Shown piece by piece: positions 24,945 through 35,029 of a stretch of DNA of 64,000 bases; the stretch's first letter is position 1, and the number at the start of each line of letters is the position of its first letter. The DNA is taken from assembly GCA_020638735.1 (NCBI GenBank), contig JACKHZ010000008.1, positions 496,001 through 560,000 of the forward strand, written 5' to 3'. Made by a program: the position numbers and the translations under genes. Below the pieces are notes generated by a model, which saw nothing but the letters and a program-made list of their open reading frames with translations, was not told the DNA's origin and ran no database searches. This stretch comes from Planctomycetota bacterium. GTDB lineage: Bacteria > Planctomycetota > UBA1135 > UBA2386.

Positions 24945-27200
24945 TCAGTCGAACGCGTCGATGACGACCTCGGCGAACAGCGTGTCGCCGCCCGGCGCAG
25001 CCCACAGCCCGACCTTGCCGGCGGGCAGCGGCGCGGCGTCCTCGGCGACGAACTGAACAGCGCCGTCGACGAGCACCTCGGCGCGGCCGCCGACCAGGGT
25101 CAGCTGTGCGGTGTGCCACTGATGTTCGTCGAACGTCGTGTGGTGGCGCTCACCGATCAGCACCTTCTCGCCGCCGTGGACCCGGTAGAGGCGGAGGTTG
25201 CACTCCTCGAGGTTGATGCGCAGGTAGTAGTGCTCGTCGTCGGAGCGGTAGCGCGCGACCAGGCCCGCGAGGTGCATGCCCGGGCCCACCGTCGCCACCT
25301 TGAAGCGCGTGCCGATCGCCACGTCTCCGGCGTCGGCCGCGTCGTCGAGCAGCATCGCGCCGCCGCGGCGGTTGGCGGAACCGCCGGTCATGACCGGCGT
25401 GATCGCGATCGGTCCGCCGGCCGCGGTCAGCTGCCACTCCGCCTGCTGCTCGCTGCTGACGACGGCGACGAAGCCCGCGGTCGGCGCCGCGTCTCCGAGC
25501 TCGCCGAACACCACCGCGCGGTGCCGCGACGGCGCCGTGATCACCAGGTCGTCCATCGACGTGTGGCTGTCGCCCTTGAGCCACAGCCCGACCTTGCCCG
25601 CGTCGCGGAAGGTGTCGTCGTCCGCCTCGAACAACAACGCGCCGTTGAGCCAGACGCGGAAGTGCGTGCCTTCGGCCTCGAGCCGCATCGTCTGCCAGAC
25701 GTCCTCCCAGATCTGCACGTGGTCGACCCCGGCCAGCTCGATGCGGCGACCGTCGACGACCTTGTAGAAGCGGTAGTTGTCCTCGAGCGAGTTGACGCGG
25801 CAGCAGTAGTAGTTGTCGGCGTCCTGATAGCGAACGCACAGCCCGGCGGCGCGGTCGGTCTCGCCGGTCATCGTCTTGAACGAGGCCTGCACGGCGACGT
25901 CGCGCACGCAGAGCCCGTCGTAGATGCACAGCGGGAAGCGCCTGCCGCTCGGCGTCGTCTCCAGCTGCGTCACCACCCGCCCGCCGCCGCGCGACGTCGG
26001 GTCCTCGGTCACGTGCCAGACGCACGGCTCGCCGCCGCCGGTCTGCGCCACCGTCATGCCCGTCGGCGCGGCGCCCGCCGCCATGGCGTCGAAGTCGATC
26101 GCGATCGTGCCCGCCGGACGCTGCGACGGCGCGACGGCGGCCTGGGCGGCGAGGCGCGCGCCGATGCGTTCGATCAACTTCGCGCCGAGCTCGGGCGCGC
26201 GCAGCTCGGCGGCGCCGAGGTCCACCGTCATGCGGCGCAGCGCGGCGCACGACGGCACGCCGGGCGGCGTCGGCGTGTCGGCGCGCAACGGCAGCTGCCC
26301 CTTGTCCTGCGCCACCATCGACGCCTCCGCCTCCGCCGACAGCAGGAACTCGATCAGCGCGCGACCGAGTTCCGGCGCGGGCGAGCTCGCCAGCAGCGCC
26401 GCGGTGTGCGGCACCAACAGCGCACCGACACCGTCCTGATCCGGGTAGACACAATCGACCGGCAGGCCCGCAGCCCGCGCCCCGAGGTAGTCCGACGTGT
26501 CGGTCATGCCGACCAGCACGTCGCCCCGGCCGACCATCTCCGCCAGTCGACGATCGCTCGGCGCGACCACGCAGTCGTTGGCCAACAGGCCGTCGACGAA
26601 GCGTTCGCAGGCCGCGGCGCCGAGCCCGGCGTCGAGCGCCAGCAGGTGCAGCAGCGAGGTGCCGTTGCCGGGCCGCGTCAGCCCGACCTGGCCGCGGAAG
26701 CGCGCGTCGAGCAGGTCCCACATCGACCGCGGCCGCTCGGCCAGCGGCAGCCGCGCCGTGTTCACCACCAGCACCCGGGCCCGCGGCGCGAAGCCGTACC
26801 AGGCGCCCTCGGCGTCGCGGAACGCTGCCGGCAACTGCCCCACGCCCGCCGGCGGCGGCGACATGACGGCGAACGCACCGATCCGCTTCAGCGCGTCGGT
26901 GGACATCGACTCCTGACACCACCAGACGTCGCCGCCGGCGGCGTGCATCGCGGCCAGCGCCGCCGGAGCCTGGTCGCGCGTCGGCCGCTGGCAGTGCACG
27001 ACCTCGACGGTGACGCCGCGGCGCGCTTCGAACGGTCGTAGCACCGGGCGTACGGCGCTCTCGCGCAGCGACGTGCACAGCACGACGCGGGCGTCGGGAG
27101 CGGTGGAGTGGGAGGCGTCGCGCGGCGCCTGCGCCGTCGCCGCGGCGAGCGGCAACAGACAGGCGACGGCGAGCACGAACGGCGAGCGCGTAGCGGTCAC
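24945..27200 (-). CDS. Secreted fusion: extracellular solute-binding domain plus two LamG/DUF1080-like domains
   Basis: 751 residues from a GTG with GGAG 11 bases upstream; signal peptide at 1-25. Residues about 38-330 resemble a type-2 periplasmic binding protein of the iron/putrescine class: VVLCTSLRESAVRPVLRPFEARRGVTVEVV, GDVWWCQ, RPRSMWDLLDARFRGQVGLT and AELEASMVAQDKGQLPLR-like segments. Residues about 365-555 and 565-751 are two similar beta-sandwich domains (RYQDADNYYCCRVNSLEDNYRFYKVVDG; RYRSDDEHYYLRINLEECNLRLYRVHGG) of the LamG/3-keto-disaccharide-hydrolase-like type. No ABC permease or ATPase gene is adjacent. What it binds is unknown; the lectin-like domains suggest a polysaccharide. 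Confidence 0.75.
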   Translation of the reverse strand: MTATRSPFVLAVACLLPLAAATAQAPRDASHSTAPDARVVLCTSLRESAVRPVLRPFEARRGVTVEVVHCQRPTRDQAPAALAAMHAAGGDVWWCQESMSTDALKRIGAFAVMSPPPAGVGQLPAAFRDAEGAWYGFAPRARVLVVNTARLPLAERPRSMWDLLDARFRGQVGLTRPGNGTSLLHLLALDAGLGAAACERFVDGLLANDCVVAPSDRRLAEMVGRGDVLVGMTDTSDYLGARAAGLPVDCVYPDQDGVGALLVPHTAALLASSPAPELGRALIEFLLSAEAEASMVAQDKGQLPLRADTPTPPGVPSCAALRRMTVDLGAAELRAPELGAKLIERIGARLAAQAAVAPSQRPAGTIAIDFDAMAAGAAPTGMTVAQTGGGEPCVWHVTEDPTSRGGGRVVTQLETTPSGRRFPLCIYDGLCVRDVAVQASFKTMTGETDRAAGLCVRYQDADNYYCCRVNSLEDNYRFYKVVDGRRIELAGVDHVQIWEDVWQTMRLEAEGTHFRVWLNGALLFEADDDTFRDAGKVGLWLKGDSHTSMDDLVITAPSRHRAVVFGELGDAAPTAGFVAVVSSEQQAEWQLTAAGGPIAITPVMTGGSANRRGGAMLLDDAADAGDVAIGTRFKVATVGPGMHLAGLVARYRSDDEHYYLRINLEECNLRLYRVHGGEKVLIGERHHTTFDEHQWHTAQLTLVGGRAEVLVDGAVQFVAEDAAPLPAGKVGLWAAPGGDTLFAEVVIDAFD

Positions 27201-27239
27201 GAGCGGGTTCTCCGTGGTGGATGGTCGATCGCGACGCGA

Positions 27240-29096
27240 TCACATGATCGTCGACTCGAAGTAGCCGGTCAGATAGAAGTCGCCGAGGGTCGGGCTGTAG
27301 ACGAACCCCTGCGCGCACAACACCAGCCCGCGCAGCGCCGGGCTGTCCGGGACCTGGAGGCCGATCGACGCGGTGCCGAACGCGGGCACCAGCACCGGCA
27401 CGAGGTAGAGGGACGTCGGGTCGATGAAGACGAAGCCCCACTGGGTCGGCAGCGGCGTCGCCGCGACGGCGGTGGACATCGCGACACAGACCAGCTCGCC
27501 CGGCTCACCGGCGACGTCGAAGTTGGCCCGTCCGCCGCGCGCCAGGATGCGCCAGTACTCCGGCATGTTGGCCCACTCCGAGACCTGGCAGCTACCGCTC
27601 CACGCGTGCACGACGCTGCCGTCGTAGGCGTAGGCGCACTCGTCGCGCAGCTGCTTCTGCACCGTGACGCACGGCGTCGTCGACCAGCTCTCGTCGTAGA
27701 CCGAGTAGCAGTAGAGGTTGGCGCCGTCGTCGGCGATCACCGACATGTCGAAGCAGGCGGGCATCGCCGGCTGCGCCGTGAACACCGTCGCCCACCGCCC
27801 GGTGCGGCCGTTGAAGGCGTCGAGCCGGTTGCCCGAGCGGGCGCAGAACGCCGCCTTGTGCTGCGCGTAGACGTCTCCGACCGGCGCCACCTGGGTCGTC
27901 CAGGTGCCACGGTTGGTGCTGAAGCCGTGCATCGTGCCGTTGGCCTCGACCAGCACCGCGCCGTTGTAGTTGACGTAGAAGACGCCGGTGCTGCTGCCGC
28001 TCGGCTCGGGTTCCCAGGTGTTGGTCATGCACGAGAACGCGCGCCAGGTGCCGTCGACGTACGACTGCGCCAGCACCGCGCCGGTGTTGGCGAAGACGCT
28101 GAAGCCGCCCGTCTGGGCCGGTGAGAACGAGCCGGCCAGCACGCCGAAGCCGTAGAGGTCGCCGTTGCCGTCCTCGACCGTCAGCAGCTCCTGTTGCACG
28201 TTGACGTTGGTGATGCCCGCCGTCGCGGCCACCACGTCGACCGTGCCCGACGCGCACGAGTAGCCGACCACCGCGTTGCCGACCTGCACCGCGGCGACGT
28301 TGGCCTGGGTGGTCAGCGTGGCGTTCTGGTCGGCGACCAGCAGCACCTGGTTGTCGGTCAACGCGCTGTAGAAGTTGATCGTGTTGGCGTCGCGGATGGC
28401 GATGTAGCCGGCGCGGTTCGGCGGCTTGATCAGCGAGGCCGTCGACGGCATCGGCAGCGTGCGCCAGGTGTTGCGGTAGGCGCTGAACACGTAGGCGTTG
28501 GTGCCGTCGCGCACGACGCCGCAGTAGCCGGTGGCGTCGAGCTGCACCGCGCCGGAGACGCTGAGCTCCACCGGCGCCCCGTAGTGCGCCGAGAAGCCGA
28601 CCGTGCGGTTGCCGTCGGTCATCACCGCGACCATGCGCGACACGGCGACGCCCGGCGACGCCGCGAACGTCGAGGTGGTCCACTCGCCGGTCATGCTGGA
28701 GAAGGTGTGCACGTCGTTGCCGTCGAGCACGGCGCTGATCCAGACCGCGCCGGTCGTCGCGCTCGACATCACCGCGGTCGGCCCGATCGCGATCGGTTCC
28801 CAGACGCCGCGCCGGGTCGCGAACGCCCACGCGGTGCTGCCGTCGAGGATCACGCAGTGGTCGTCGTAGCCGTAGAACGTCGGCGTCAACGACGTCGTGA
28901 CGAGGTCCGCCCACTTGCGCGTGTAGGACGAGTAGGCGTGGTAGCCATCGTCGTCGTCGACGACGACGATCGTCGACTCGGCGAAGAACGAGCTGGGGTT
29001 GGCGCTCGGCAGTGAGACCCACTGTGGCAGCTGGGCGATGGCGGTGGAGACGGACAGCGACGCAGCGAGCGCGACGCACGTGGCGGGGATTCTCAT
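27240..29096 (-). CDS. Secreted repeat protein of unknown function with planctomycete-type C-terminal domain
   Basis: 618 residues, signal peptide at 1-21 (MRIPATCVALAASLSVSTAIA). The body shows many short repeats with a VxxDG-AYVFSAYxxTWxxL rhythm (NAYVFSAYRNTWRTL, DGYHAYSSYTRKWADL, VHTFSSMTGEWTT), like blades of a Kelch/propeller-type beta structure. The last 90 residues (FGTASIGLQVPDSPALRGLVLCAQGF) resemble a C-terminal module I associate with secreted planctomycete proteins. The function is not known. Start at 29096 gives the signal peptide; the longer frame upstream is unsupported. The 250 bases between this gene and the glycosyltransferase gene show no other feature. Confidence 0.7.
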   Translation of the reverse strand: MRIPATCVALAASLSVSTAIAQLPQWVSLPSANPSSFFAESTIVVVDDDDGYHAYSSYTRKWADLVTTSLTPTFYGYDDHCVILDGSTAWAFATRRGVWEPIAIGPTAVMSSATTGAVWISAVLDGNDVHTFSSMTGEWTTSTFAASPGVAVSRMVAVMTDGNRTVGFSAHYGAPVELSVSGAVQLDATGYCGVVRDGTNAYVFSAYRNTWRTLPMPSTASLIKPPNRAGYIAIRDANTINFYSALTDNQVLLVADQNATLTTQANVAAVQVGNAVVGYSCASGTVDVVAATAGITNVNVQQELLTVEDGNGDLYGFGVLAGSFSPAQTGGFSVFANTGAVLAQSYVDGTWRAFSCMTNTWEPEPSGSSTGVFYVNYNGAVLVEANGTMHGFSTNRGTWTTQVAPVGDVYAQHKAAFCARSGNRLDAFNGRTGRWATVFTAQPAMPACFDMSVIADDGANLYCYSVYDESWSTTPCVTVQKQLRDECAYAYDGSVVHAWSGSCQVSEWANMPEYWRILARGGRANFDVAGEPGELVCVAMSTAVAATPLPTQWGFVFIDPTSLYLVPVLVPAFGTASIGLQVPDSPALRGLVLCAQGFVYSPTLGDFYLTGYFESTIM

Positions 29097-29347
29097 GGGG
29101 TCGTGGGGTGCAGGAGGGCTGCCCGCGAGGGGCGAAGACCCTGGGCCCCATGACAAGCACCGTGCCGCGAGCCGCGAGCCGTACGCTGCGTGTGACACCT
29201 CGAGCGAAGCGTTCTGCGGCGGGAACGCGTCGCGCGCGCTGCGTCACCGATCGCGCACACCTGCCGGCGTTGGCGCACGCCGTGGCCGATGTGCTGATGT
29301 CGCACGTCGATCACGCGGCGTTTCGCTGCGTTCCCCCTCCGCTCGCG

Positions 29348-31057
29348 TCAGCGCAGCAACGCCTCGAAGCGCGCGCGGCGCGCCGGGTCGTCGTTGTGGT
29401 CGAAGTAGAAGCGGCGGAAGCGCGCGAAGTCGTCGGCGAGCTGCTGCTTCGACTTCGCAGCGGCGGCCGCGAGGTAGTCGTCGAGCACCTGCTCGAAGTC
29501 CTGCACGTCGATGTCCTTGTCGCGACGGCGCAGCTCGGCCATCAGCTCGCGATCCCAGGTGACCAGCCGCAGGTGCAGGTCGACCGGGACGAAGCGGATG
29601 TTCCGCCACGGCTCGCGGTCCGGCTGCTCCTTCCGGTAGGAGTCCTCGAAGTGCAGCTGCACGCCGCGCGACTCGAGGTACTCGGGGTCGCTCGGCTTGC
29701 CGTGTCCGGCCTTGCCCCGCGCGACGTAGGGCAGCCGGGCGATGTGGGCGTCGGTCAACCCTGCGGCGACCTCGATCGCGACCGGCACGTCGGTCCAGTA
29801 GGCGACGTTGGCGTGGCCACCGGCGATCGCGATGCGCACGTCGAGCCCGGCGAACAGCGGCCGCAGGTAGTCGTGCGCGACGATCCGGAACGCGTCGGCC
29901 ATGGTCACGCCCGGCGCGAATTCGTGCATGGAGATGCGCCGGTTGTCGCTGACGGCGTTGGTCGGGTCGTCGAGCCCCGCCGGTTCGAGGCGCAGCTGCA
30001 GCCCCACCACCAGCGCCAGCATCACGACCGGCTGCAGCCACAGCGGCCGCCAGCGCTGCAGCGCCAGGTCCCAGCCGAGCAACAGCATCGGCAGCACCGG
30101 CAGCAGGAAGCGCGAGAACATGAAGTCGCCGCCGACCCAGATCACGAACGCGACGTACGGCAGCACGAAGGCGGCGATCGCCCACCACGGCCGGCGGCCG
30201 AGGAACGGCGAGATCGGCGCCAGCAGGTCACCCTTCTTCAGCGCGAACCAGCCGAGCACCGGCAGCGTCGACAGCAGCGGCCAGTAGCAGACGAAGAAGT
30301 CGCGCACGTAGAGCCACCCCTGCGCGACGAACGGCTCCGACGCCGACTTGGCGACGGCGGTGTTGGGCACCCAGTGGCCGTAGAAGGCGTGTCGCCACAG
30401 CAGGTAGGGCACGAACGCCAGCAGGAACGGCGCGCCGTAGCCGAGCAGCAGCCGCGGCGCCCGGCGCACGATCGTGTCGAACAGCACGAAGCCGCCGCCC
30501 GCGGCGACGAACAGCGCGCCGTCGGGCCGGGTCATCGCCGCGACGACGCCGACGAAGCCGCACAGCCACGCCTCACGCGCGCAGCGCAACGCGATCGCGT
30601 AGCGCAGCATCACCAGCCCGAGCAGCACGAACAGCGCGGTCTCGAGACCGGCCGGCGCCAACGACGCCGCGTGATGGATCGCCGCGTAGGCGCACGCCGC
30701 CACCGGCACCAGCGCTCGCCCGCCGCTCGCTCGCCAGGCGATCGCCGCCAGCAGCAGCACGGTGCCGGCGTGGCAGGCGATGCCCCAGACCACCGACCAC
30801 GTCTCCAGGCCCTGGTCGCCGAGCCCGAACATCAGCCCGAGCGCCAGCCACATCGTCCAGCTGAAGTTCGTGTAGCCCTCGACCGGCGCCTCGGCCGGAT
30901 CGAGGTTGAACACCAGCCCGTGCCCGTCGACGAAGTGCTTCGCGTAGCGGAACGAGATGAACGCGTCGTCGCACGTCCAGCGCAGCGCCCACGCCTGCCA
31001 GACGGCCGCGAGCACCGCCAGCGCGGCGAGGGTCCAGAACACGTGGCGGCGCGGCAT
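29348..31057 (-). CDS. GT-C type membrane glycosyltransferase (AftB-like)
   Basis: 569 residues with about ten hydrophobic helices in the first 350 residues and a soluble C-terminal domain. The first loop after helix 1 has the paired aspartates D30-D31 in WTCDDAFISFRYAKHF, followed by DGHGLVFN and VEGYTNFSW. This DDAFISFRY...GHGLVxN...EGYTNFxW signature is shared by actinobacterial arabinofuranosyltransferase AftB and related polyprenyl-phosphate-dependent enzymes. It likely transfers a sugar from a lipid carrier on the outer face of the membrane. The sugar and acceptor are unknown. The C-terminal 200 residues are predicted periplasmic. It is co-directional with the S9-peroxiredoxin gene, 62 bases downstream of it. 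Confidence 0.82.
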   Translation of the reverse strand: MPRRHVFWTLAALAVLAAVWQAWALRWTCDDAFISFRYAKHFVDGHGLVFNLDPAEAPVEGYTNFSWTMWLALGLMFGLGDQGLETWSVVWGIACHAGTVLLLAAIAWRASGGRALVPVAACAYAAIHHAASLAPAGLETALFVLLGLVMLRYAIALRCAREAWLCGFVGVVAAMTRPDGALFVAAGGGFVLFDTIVRRAPRLLLGYGAPFLLAFVPYLLWRHAFYGHWVPNTAVAKSASEPFVAQGWLYVRDFFVCYWPLLSTLPVLGWFALKKGDLLAPISPFLGRRPWWAIAAFVLPYVAFVIWVGGDFMFSRFLLPVLPMLLLGWDLALQRWRPLWLQPVVMLALVVGLQLRLEPAGLDDPTNAVSDNRRISMHEFAPGVTMADAFRIVAHDYLRPLFAGLDVRIAIAGGHANVAYWTDVPVAIEVAAGLTDAHIARLPYVARGKAGHGKPSDPEYLESRGVQLHFEDSYRKEQPDREPWRNIRFVPVDLHLRLVTWDRELMAELRRRDKDIDVQDFEQVLDDYLAAAAAKSKQQLADDFARFRRFYFDHNDDPARRARFEALLR

Positions 31058-31119
31058 GTCGGCAGCCGAAGGCTACCCCACGGCCCGGCCGCCGCCAGTG
31101 TCCAGCCGGCGCACCGCGC

Positions 31120-34100
31120 TCAGCGCGGCAGCGCCTTCAGCACTTCGGTGGCGAAGTTCGCAGGGTCGACGCGGCGCCAGACCTTCTGCACCTTGCCGTC
31201 GGCGTCGACCAGCAGCGCGATGCGGCGCGCGGTCGCCGCCTCCGCATCGGCGGCTGCGCCGCAGGCGATCGCCAGCTCGCGCTTCGTGTCGCTGCACAGC
31301 GGGAACGGGAAGCCGTGCTCCTGCTGGAACGCGGCGTTCTGCTCCGGCGCGTCGAACGACACACCGAGCACCGCCACCCCCTGCCCGTCGAGCTCGGCGA
31401 ACGCATCGCGCAGGCCACAGCCCTGCGCGGTGCAGCCGGGCGTGCCGGCCCTGGGGTAGAACCAGATCAGCAGCTGCTTGCCGCGGAAGTCGGCGAGGCG
31501 CCGCATCCGTCCCGCCTCGTCGCTCAGCGCGAAGTCCGGCGCCGCCGCCCCGACCACCAACCGCGCCGAGCCTTCGCCGCCGCGCGCCGCGCGGCCGCCG
31601 CGACGGCGGCCGGCCGGGCGCTCGGCGACGGTCGCGTCGCCTTCGCCCGACTTCGCGGTCGCCTCGACCGCGCCGCCGTTCGCACCGGCGCCCTTGCTCG
31701 CCGCCTCGGCCTTGGCCTCGACCGGCGAGGCGATCGCCTCGGCAGCCTCGCGCGGGGCCGGCTCCGGCGCCGGCTTCAGGTGCGCGTCGATGTAGCTCGG
31801 CGCGTAGGGCAGCTTCTCGAGCTCGCGATCGGCGTAGGGCACGCCTTCGCTCATCCACTTGGGCGCCGGCGCACCCTTGAGGTGGTGGTCGAAGTACTCG
31901 CTCATGCGCCGCGTCCAGTCCTTCATGTTCGCCTTGTTGCGCAGGCCGTGGTCCTCGCCGTTGTAGTTGAACAGGTAGGCCTCCTTGCCCAGGCGCTTGA
32001 GCGCGACGAAGTACTCGATGCCCTGCGTCCACGGCACCGCGCCGTCGTTGTCGTTGTGCAGGATCAACACGGGCGTCTGCACCTTGTCGGCAAAATGGAT
32101 CGGCGAGTTCTCCCAGTAGCGCAGCGGGTATTCCCACGGCGTGCCGCCGATGCGCGACTGCGTCTGCTCGTACTGGAACTGCCGCGACATGCCGGTGCCG
32201 TAGCGGATGCCACCGTAGGCCGAGAGCATGTTGCTGACCGGCGCGCCCGACTCGACGGCCTTGAAGATGTGCGTGCGCGTCACCAGGAACGCGGTCTGGT
32301 AGCCGCCCCAGCTGTGACCCGCGGCGCCGACCGCCTTGGGGTCGACGAAGCCCTTGGCGATCAGGCTCTGCACGCCCGAGACCACGCACTTGACGCACGA
32401 CGCGCCCGGGTAGCCGATCTCGTACTGGATGTCGGGCATGAACCACAGGTAGCCGTTGCTGACGTAGTAGGCCGCGTTCGGCGAGGTGCCCGCCGCCGGC
32501 GTCACGTAGTTGTGCAGGTTCTGCGACAGCCGCTCGTAGAAGTAGACCATCATCGGGTACTGCTTCGCCGGGTCGAAGCCGTCCGGCTTGACCAGCACGC
32601 CGGTGCGCTGCTCGCCGTTGCCGTCGATCCAGTGCACCAGCTCGGCGTCGCCCCAGCGGAACTCCTTCTGCTGCGGGTTGGCCTCGCTGAGGCGTCGCAG
32701 CTTCGAGAAGTCGGCGCCGGCCGTCCACAGGTCGGGGTAGTCGCGGAACGTCGACAGCGTGAAGTAGAGGCGGCCGCTGCGCAGCGGGCTGGTCAGCCCG
32801 CCGATCGCCTTGTCCATCATGCACAGCCGCGCCGGCAGCTGGTCGCGGCGCAGCGCGTCGGCGAAGTAGCCCTCGGCCATCGTGTCGACGTCGCGCGCCG
32901 ACAGCAGCAGCTCGTCGTCGACGAACGGCGAGTCGTCGCGGCGCGGCAACCGCTGCAGGCGCAGCTCGAGCCGGTGCTCGCGGCCGTAGCCGTCGGTGAC
33001 GCAGACCGCGCGGCCGCTCTGCGGATCGATCGACCAAAGGTCGAACTCGTCGTAGAGCAGCACCGCGCCGTCGCCGTCGGTCCAGCCGGCGACGCCGAAG
33101 GCGCCGTCGGGCTCCGGGTGGTCGTCGTCGTAGTGGTGGAACGGCACCGTCAGCTGGCCCGTCAGGTCGCGGCGCACGCCCGTCTCGACCTCGTAGGTGT
33201 ACCAGTGGTAGTCGTCACCGAACCACAGCAGGTAGCGGCCGTCGGGCGAGCTGCTGACGCTGCCGCGGTGGTGCTCGAGCACCTTCAGGCGCGCGCCGCT
33301 CTTGCGGTCGACGAGCCAGGCGTCGGCGTAGCGGCCGTCCCACGACACTTCCTGTTCGTACGGACGCGAGTCGCTGGCCAGCAGGTAGCGGCCATCGTTG
33401 CCGACGAAGCGCAGTGTCGGCGTGCGGTCGTCGCCGAGCACCGTGACGCGGTCGCTGGCGCGGTCCCAGACGGCGGTGCGCCGATCGTCACGATCGCCCC
33501 CGCCGCGCTTCTGCTGCATCGTCTGCAGCAGGCCGTCGCGCCAGTTCCACAGGTCGAGCACGACCTTGTCGTCGTCGAGGATCGGCAGCGGATCGGGCTC
33601 CGGGGCGTCCTCGACGGCGAACGACAGCACCTTGCCGTCGCGGCTCCACGTCAGGCTGCCGGCCACGCGCTGCTGCGGCGGCATGCCGCGCTGGCCGACG
33701 AAGGCGACGCGGGACGTCTTCGTCGACCCCCCGGGCCAGACGTAGACGTCCTTCGCCGGCTTGTCCTCACCGAGCTGCTCGAGGTCGGCGAGGAACGCGA
33801 TCGCGGTCTCGTCGTGGTCGATCGAGACGTCGGCGATGTTGCAGGCGCCCTCGAAGATCATGACGGGGTCGTCCAGGCGGCGATCGAGCAGTCCCTCGAC
33901 GAACAGTCCGTAGGCGGTGCCCTCGACCGGCTTCTTGGCCGACGTTTGGTACCACAGCCAGCGCTCGGTGCGCGAGAAGCCGTGGGCGACGACGTCGGCG
34001 ACGGTGCGCTCATCCCCCTTCGCCAGGTTGCGGATCGTCAGCTCGTGGCCCTCGGGCCGCGCCTTCTCGAGCTTCGCCGCTCTGGCCTCGGCCTTCTTCT

Positions 34101-34905
34101 CGGCCTCGGTCTTCTCCTTCTTCTCCGGCTTCTCCGCGGGCTTCTCCTCGGCCTTCGCCGCCTCGCCATGCGCCGGCTCCGGGTTCGCCTCGGCCGACTT
34201 CGACTCGGCGGGCTTCTCGCTCGCCTTGTCGCCGTCCTTCTTCGCCTCGGCCGACTTCTTCGGCGCCTTCTGGTACAGCAGCAGGTCCCACTCCTCCGCC
34301 ATCGACCAGCGGCGCACCTTGCCGAGCTTCTCGACCTCGCCGGTCGCCAGCTCGAGCAACCACAGCTCGCTCATGTTCTTCTCGTCGTCTGCGCCGCCGC
34401 CGGCGGCCGCGCCCCCGGGGCCGCCCGGACCACCGCGCCGCCGACCGCCGCGGCCGGGCGCGGCCGCCGCTTCGGGTTCGCCACCGGCCTGCTTGCCCTC
34501 CTCCTTCTTCTCCTTCTCCGGCTCCTCGGCGCCGCCGTTCTTGATGCGCTCGCCCTTCTTGCGCAGCTCGGCGATCTTCTTGTCGCGCTCCTCGACCTTC
34601 GACTTGCCGACCGAGAACGCGACGTAGCGGCCGTTGGGCGAGAACTTCGCGCCGCTCGCGAGCGGGAAGCGGTGCATCGTGTCACCGTCGCTCTGTCGCA
34701 CGATCAGCTCGCCGTCCCCCCACTGCGGCTCGATCTGGTAGGCGACCCAGGCGCCGTCGTCGCTGTAGGCCTGCCCGCGCACCGACTTCCAGCCGTCGTA
34801 GTCGTCGTGGGTCAACGCGCGCTGCTGCTGGGCGAGCAGTTGCGGCGTCGTGCAGAGGGCGAACGGGAGCAGCGCGAGCCACGCGCGAACGAACGACTTC
34901 GTCAT
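31120..34905 (-). CDS. Secreted S9 prolyl-oligopeptidase fused to a PrxQ/BCP-type peroxiredoxin
   Basis: 1261 residues. Signal peptide at 1-25. Residues 30-700 form the beta-propeller region (DGWKSVRGQAYSDDGAWVAY), interrupted by two charged, Gly/Glu/Lys-rich insertions. The S9 catalytic domain has GHSWGG (Ser865), HNDNDGAVP (Asp954) and GEDHGL (His986), a complete triad. After a low-complexity linker, the last 150 residues are a peroxiredoxin: FYPRAGTPGCTAQGCGLRD with peroxidatic C1158 and resolving C1163, the PrxQ spacing. The start at 34905 gives a clean signal peptide; one at 34920 is possible. It would cleave short peptides outside the cytoplasm; why a peroxidase is attached is unknown. 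Confidence 0.88.
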   Translation of the reverse strand: MTKSFVRAWLALLPFALCTTPQLLAQQQRALTHDDYDGWKSVRGQAYSDDGAWVAYQIEPQWGDGELIVRQSDGDTMHRFPLASGAKFSPNGRYVAFSVGKSKVEERDKKIAELRKKGERIKNGGAEEPEKEKKEEGKQAGGEPEAAAAPGRGGRRRGGPGGPGGAAAGGGADDEKNMSELWLLELATGEVEKLGKVRRWSMAEEWDLLLYQKAPKKSAEAKKDGDKASEKPAESKSAEANPEPAHGEAAKAEEKPAEKPEKKEKTEAEKKAEARAAKLEKARPEGHELTIRNLAKGDERTVADVVAHGFSRTERWLWYQTSAKKPVEGTAYGLFVEGLLDRRLDDPVMIFEGACNIADVSIDHDETAIAFLADLEQLGEDKPAKDVYVWPGGSTKTSRVAFVGQRGMPPQQRVAGSLTWSRDGKVLSFAVEDAPEPDPLPILDDDKVVLDLWNWRDGLLQTMQQKRGGGDRDDRRTAVWDRASDRVTVLGDDRTPTLRFVGNDGRYLLASDSRPYEQEVSWDGRYADAWLVDRKSGARLKVLEHHRGSVSSSPDGRYLLWFGDDYHWYTYEVETGVRRDLTGQLTVPFHHYDDDHPEPDGAFGVAGWTDGDGAVLLYDEFDLWSIDPQSGRAVCVTDGYGREHRLELRLQRLPRRDDSPFVDDELLLSARDVDTMAEGYFADALRRDQLPARLCMMDKAIGGLTSPLRSGRLYFTLSTFRDYPDLWTAGADFSKLRRLSEANPQQKEFRWGDAELVHWIDGNGEQRTGVLVKPDGFDPAKQYPMMVYFYERLSQNLHNYVTPAAGTSPNAAYYVSNGYLWFMPDIQYEIGYPGASCVKCVVSGVQSLIAKGFVDPKAVGAAGHSWGGYQTAFLVTRTHIFKAVESGAPVSNMLSAYGGIRYGTGMSRQFQYEQTQSRIGGTPWEYPLRYWENSPIHFADKVQTPVLILHNDNDGAVPWTQGIEYFVALKRLGKEAYLFNYNGEDHGLRNKANMKDWTRRMSEYFDHHLKGAPAPKWMSEGVPYADRELEKLPYAPSYIDAHLKPAPEPAPREAAEAIASPVEAKAEAASKGAGANGGAVEATAKSGEGDATVAERPAGRRRGGRAARGGEGSARLVVGAAAPDFALSDEAGRMRRLADFRGKQLLIWFYPRAGTPGCTAQGCGLRDAFAELDGQGVAVLGVSFDAPEQNAAFQQEHGFPFPLCSDTKRELAIACGAAADAEAATARRIALLVDADGKVQKVWRRVDPANFATEVLKALPR

Positions 34906-35029
34906 GGTGCTGGCGGACATGGGACGGCGCATGCTACGGGACCACGGTGCACGGCGTCGGCCGCGTCGCGACGAGCCGTGTCGCGTCGTTGTCACGTTCG
35001 CGACGCGCCGATGGCAACGGCCCTGCCGA

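Noticed and set aside
27227..27241. Dyad GATCGCG-A-CGCGATC near a stop codon
   Set aside because: The single-base spacer cannot form a hairpin; it may be chance in GC-rich DNA, and no T tract follows.
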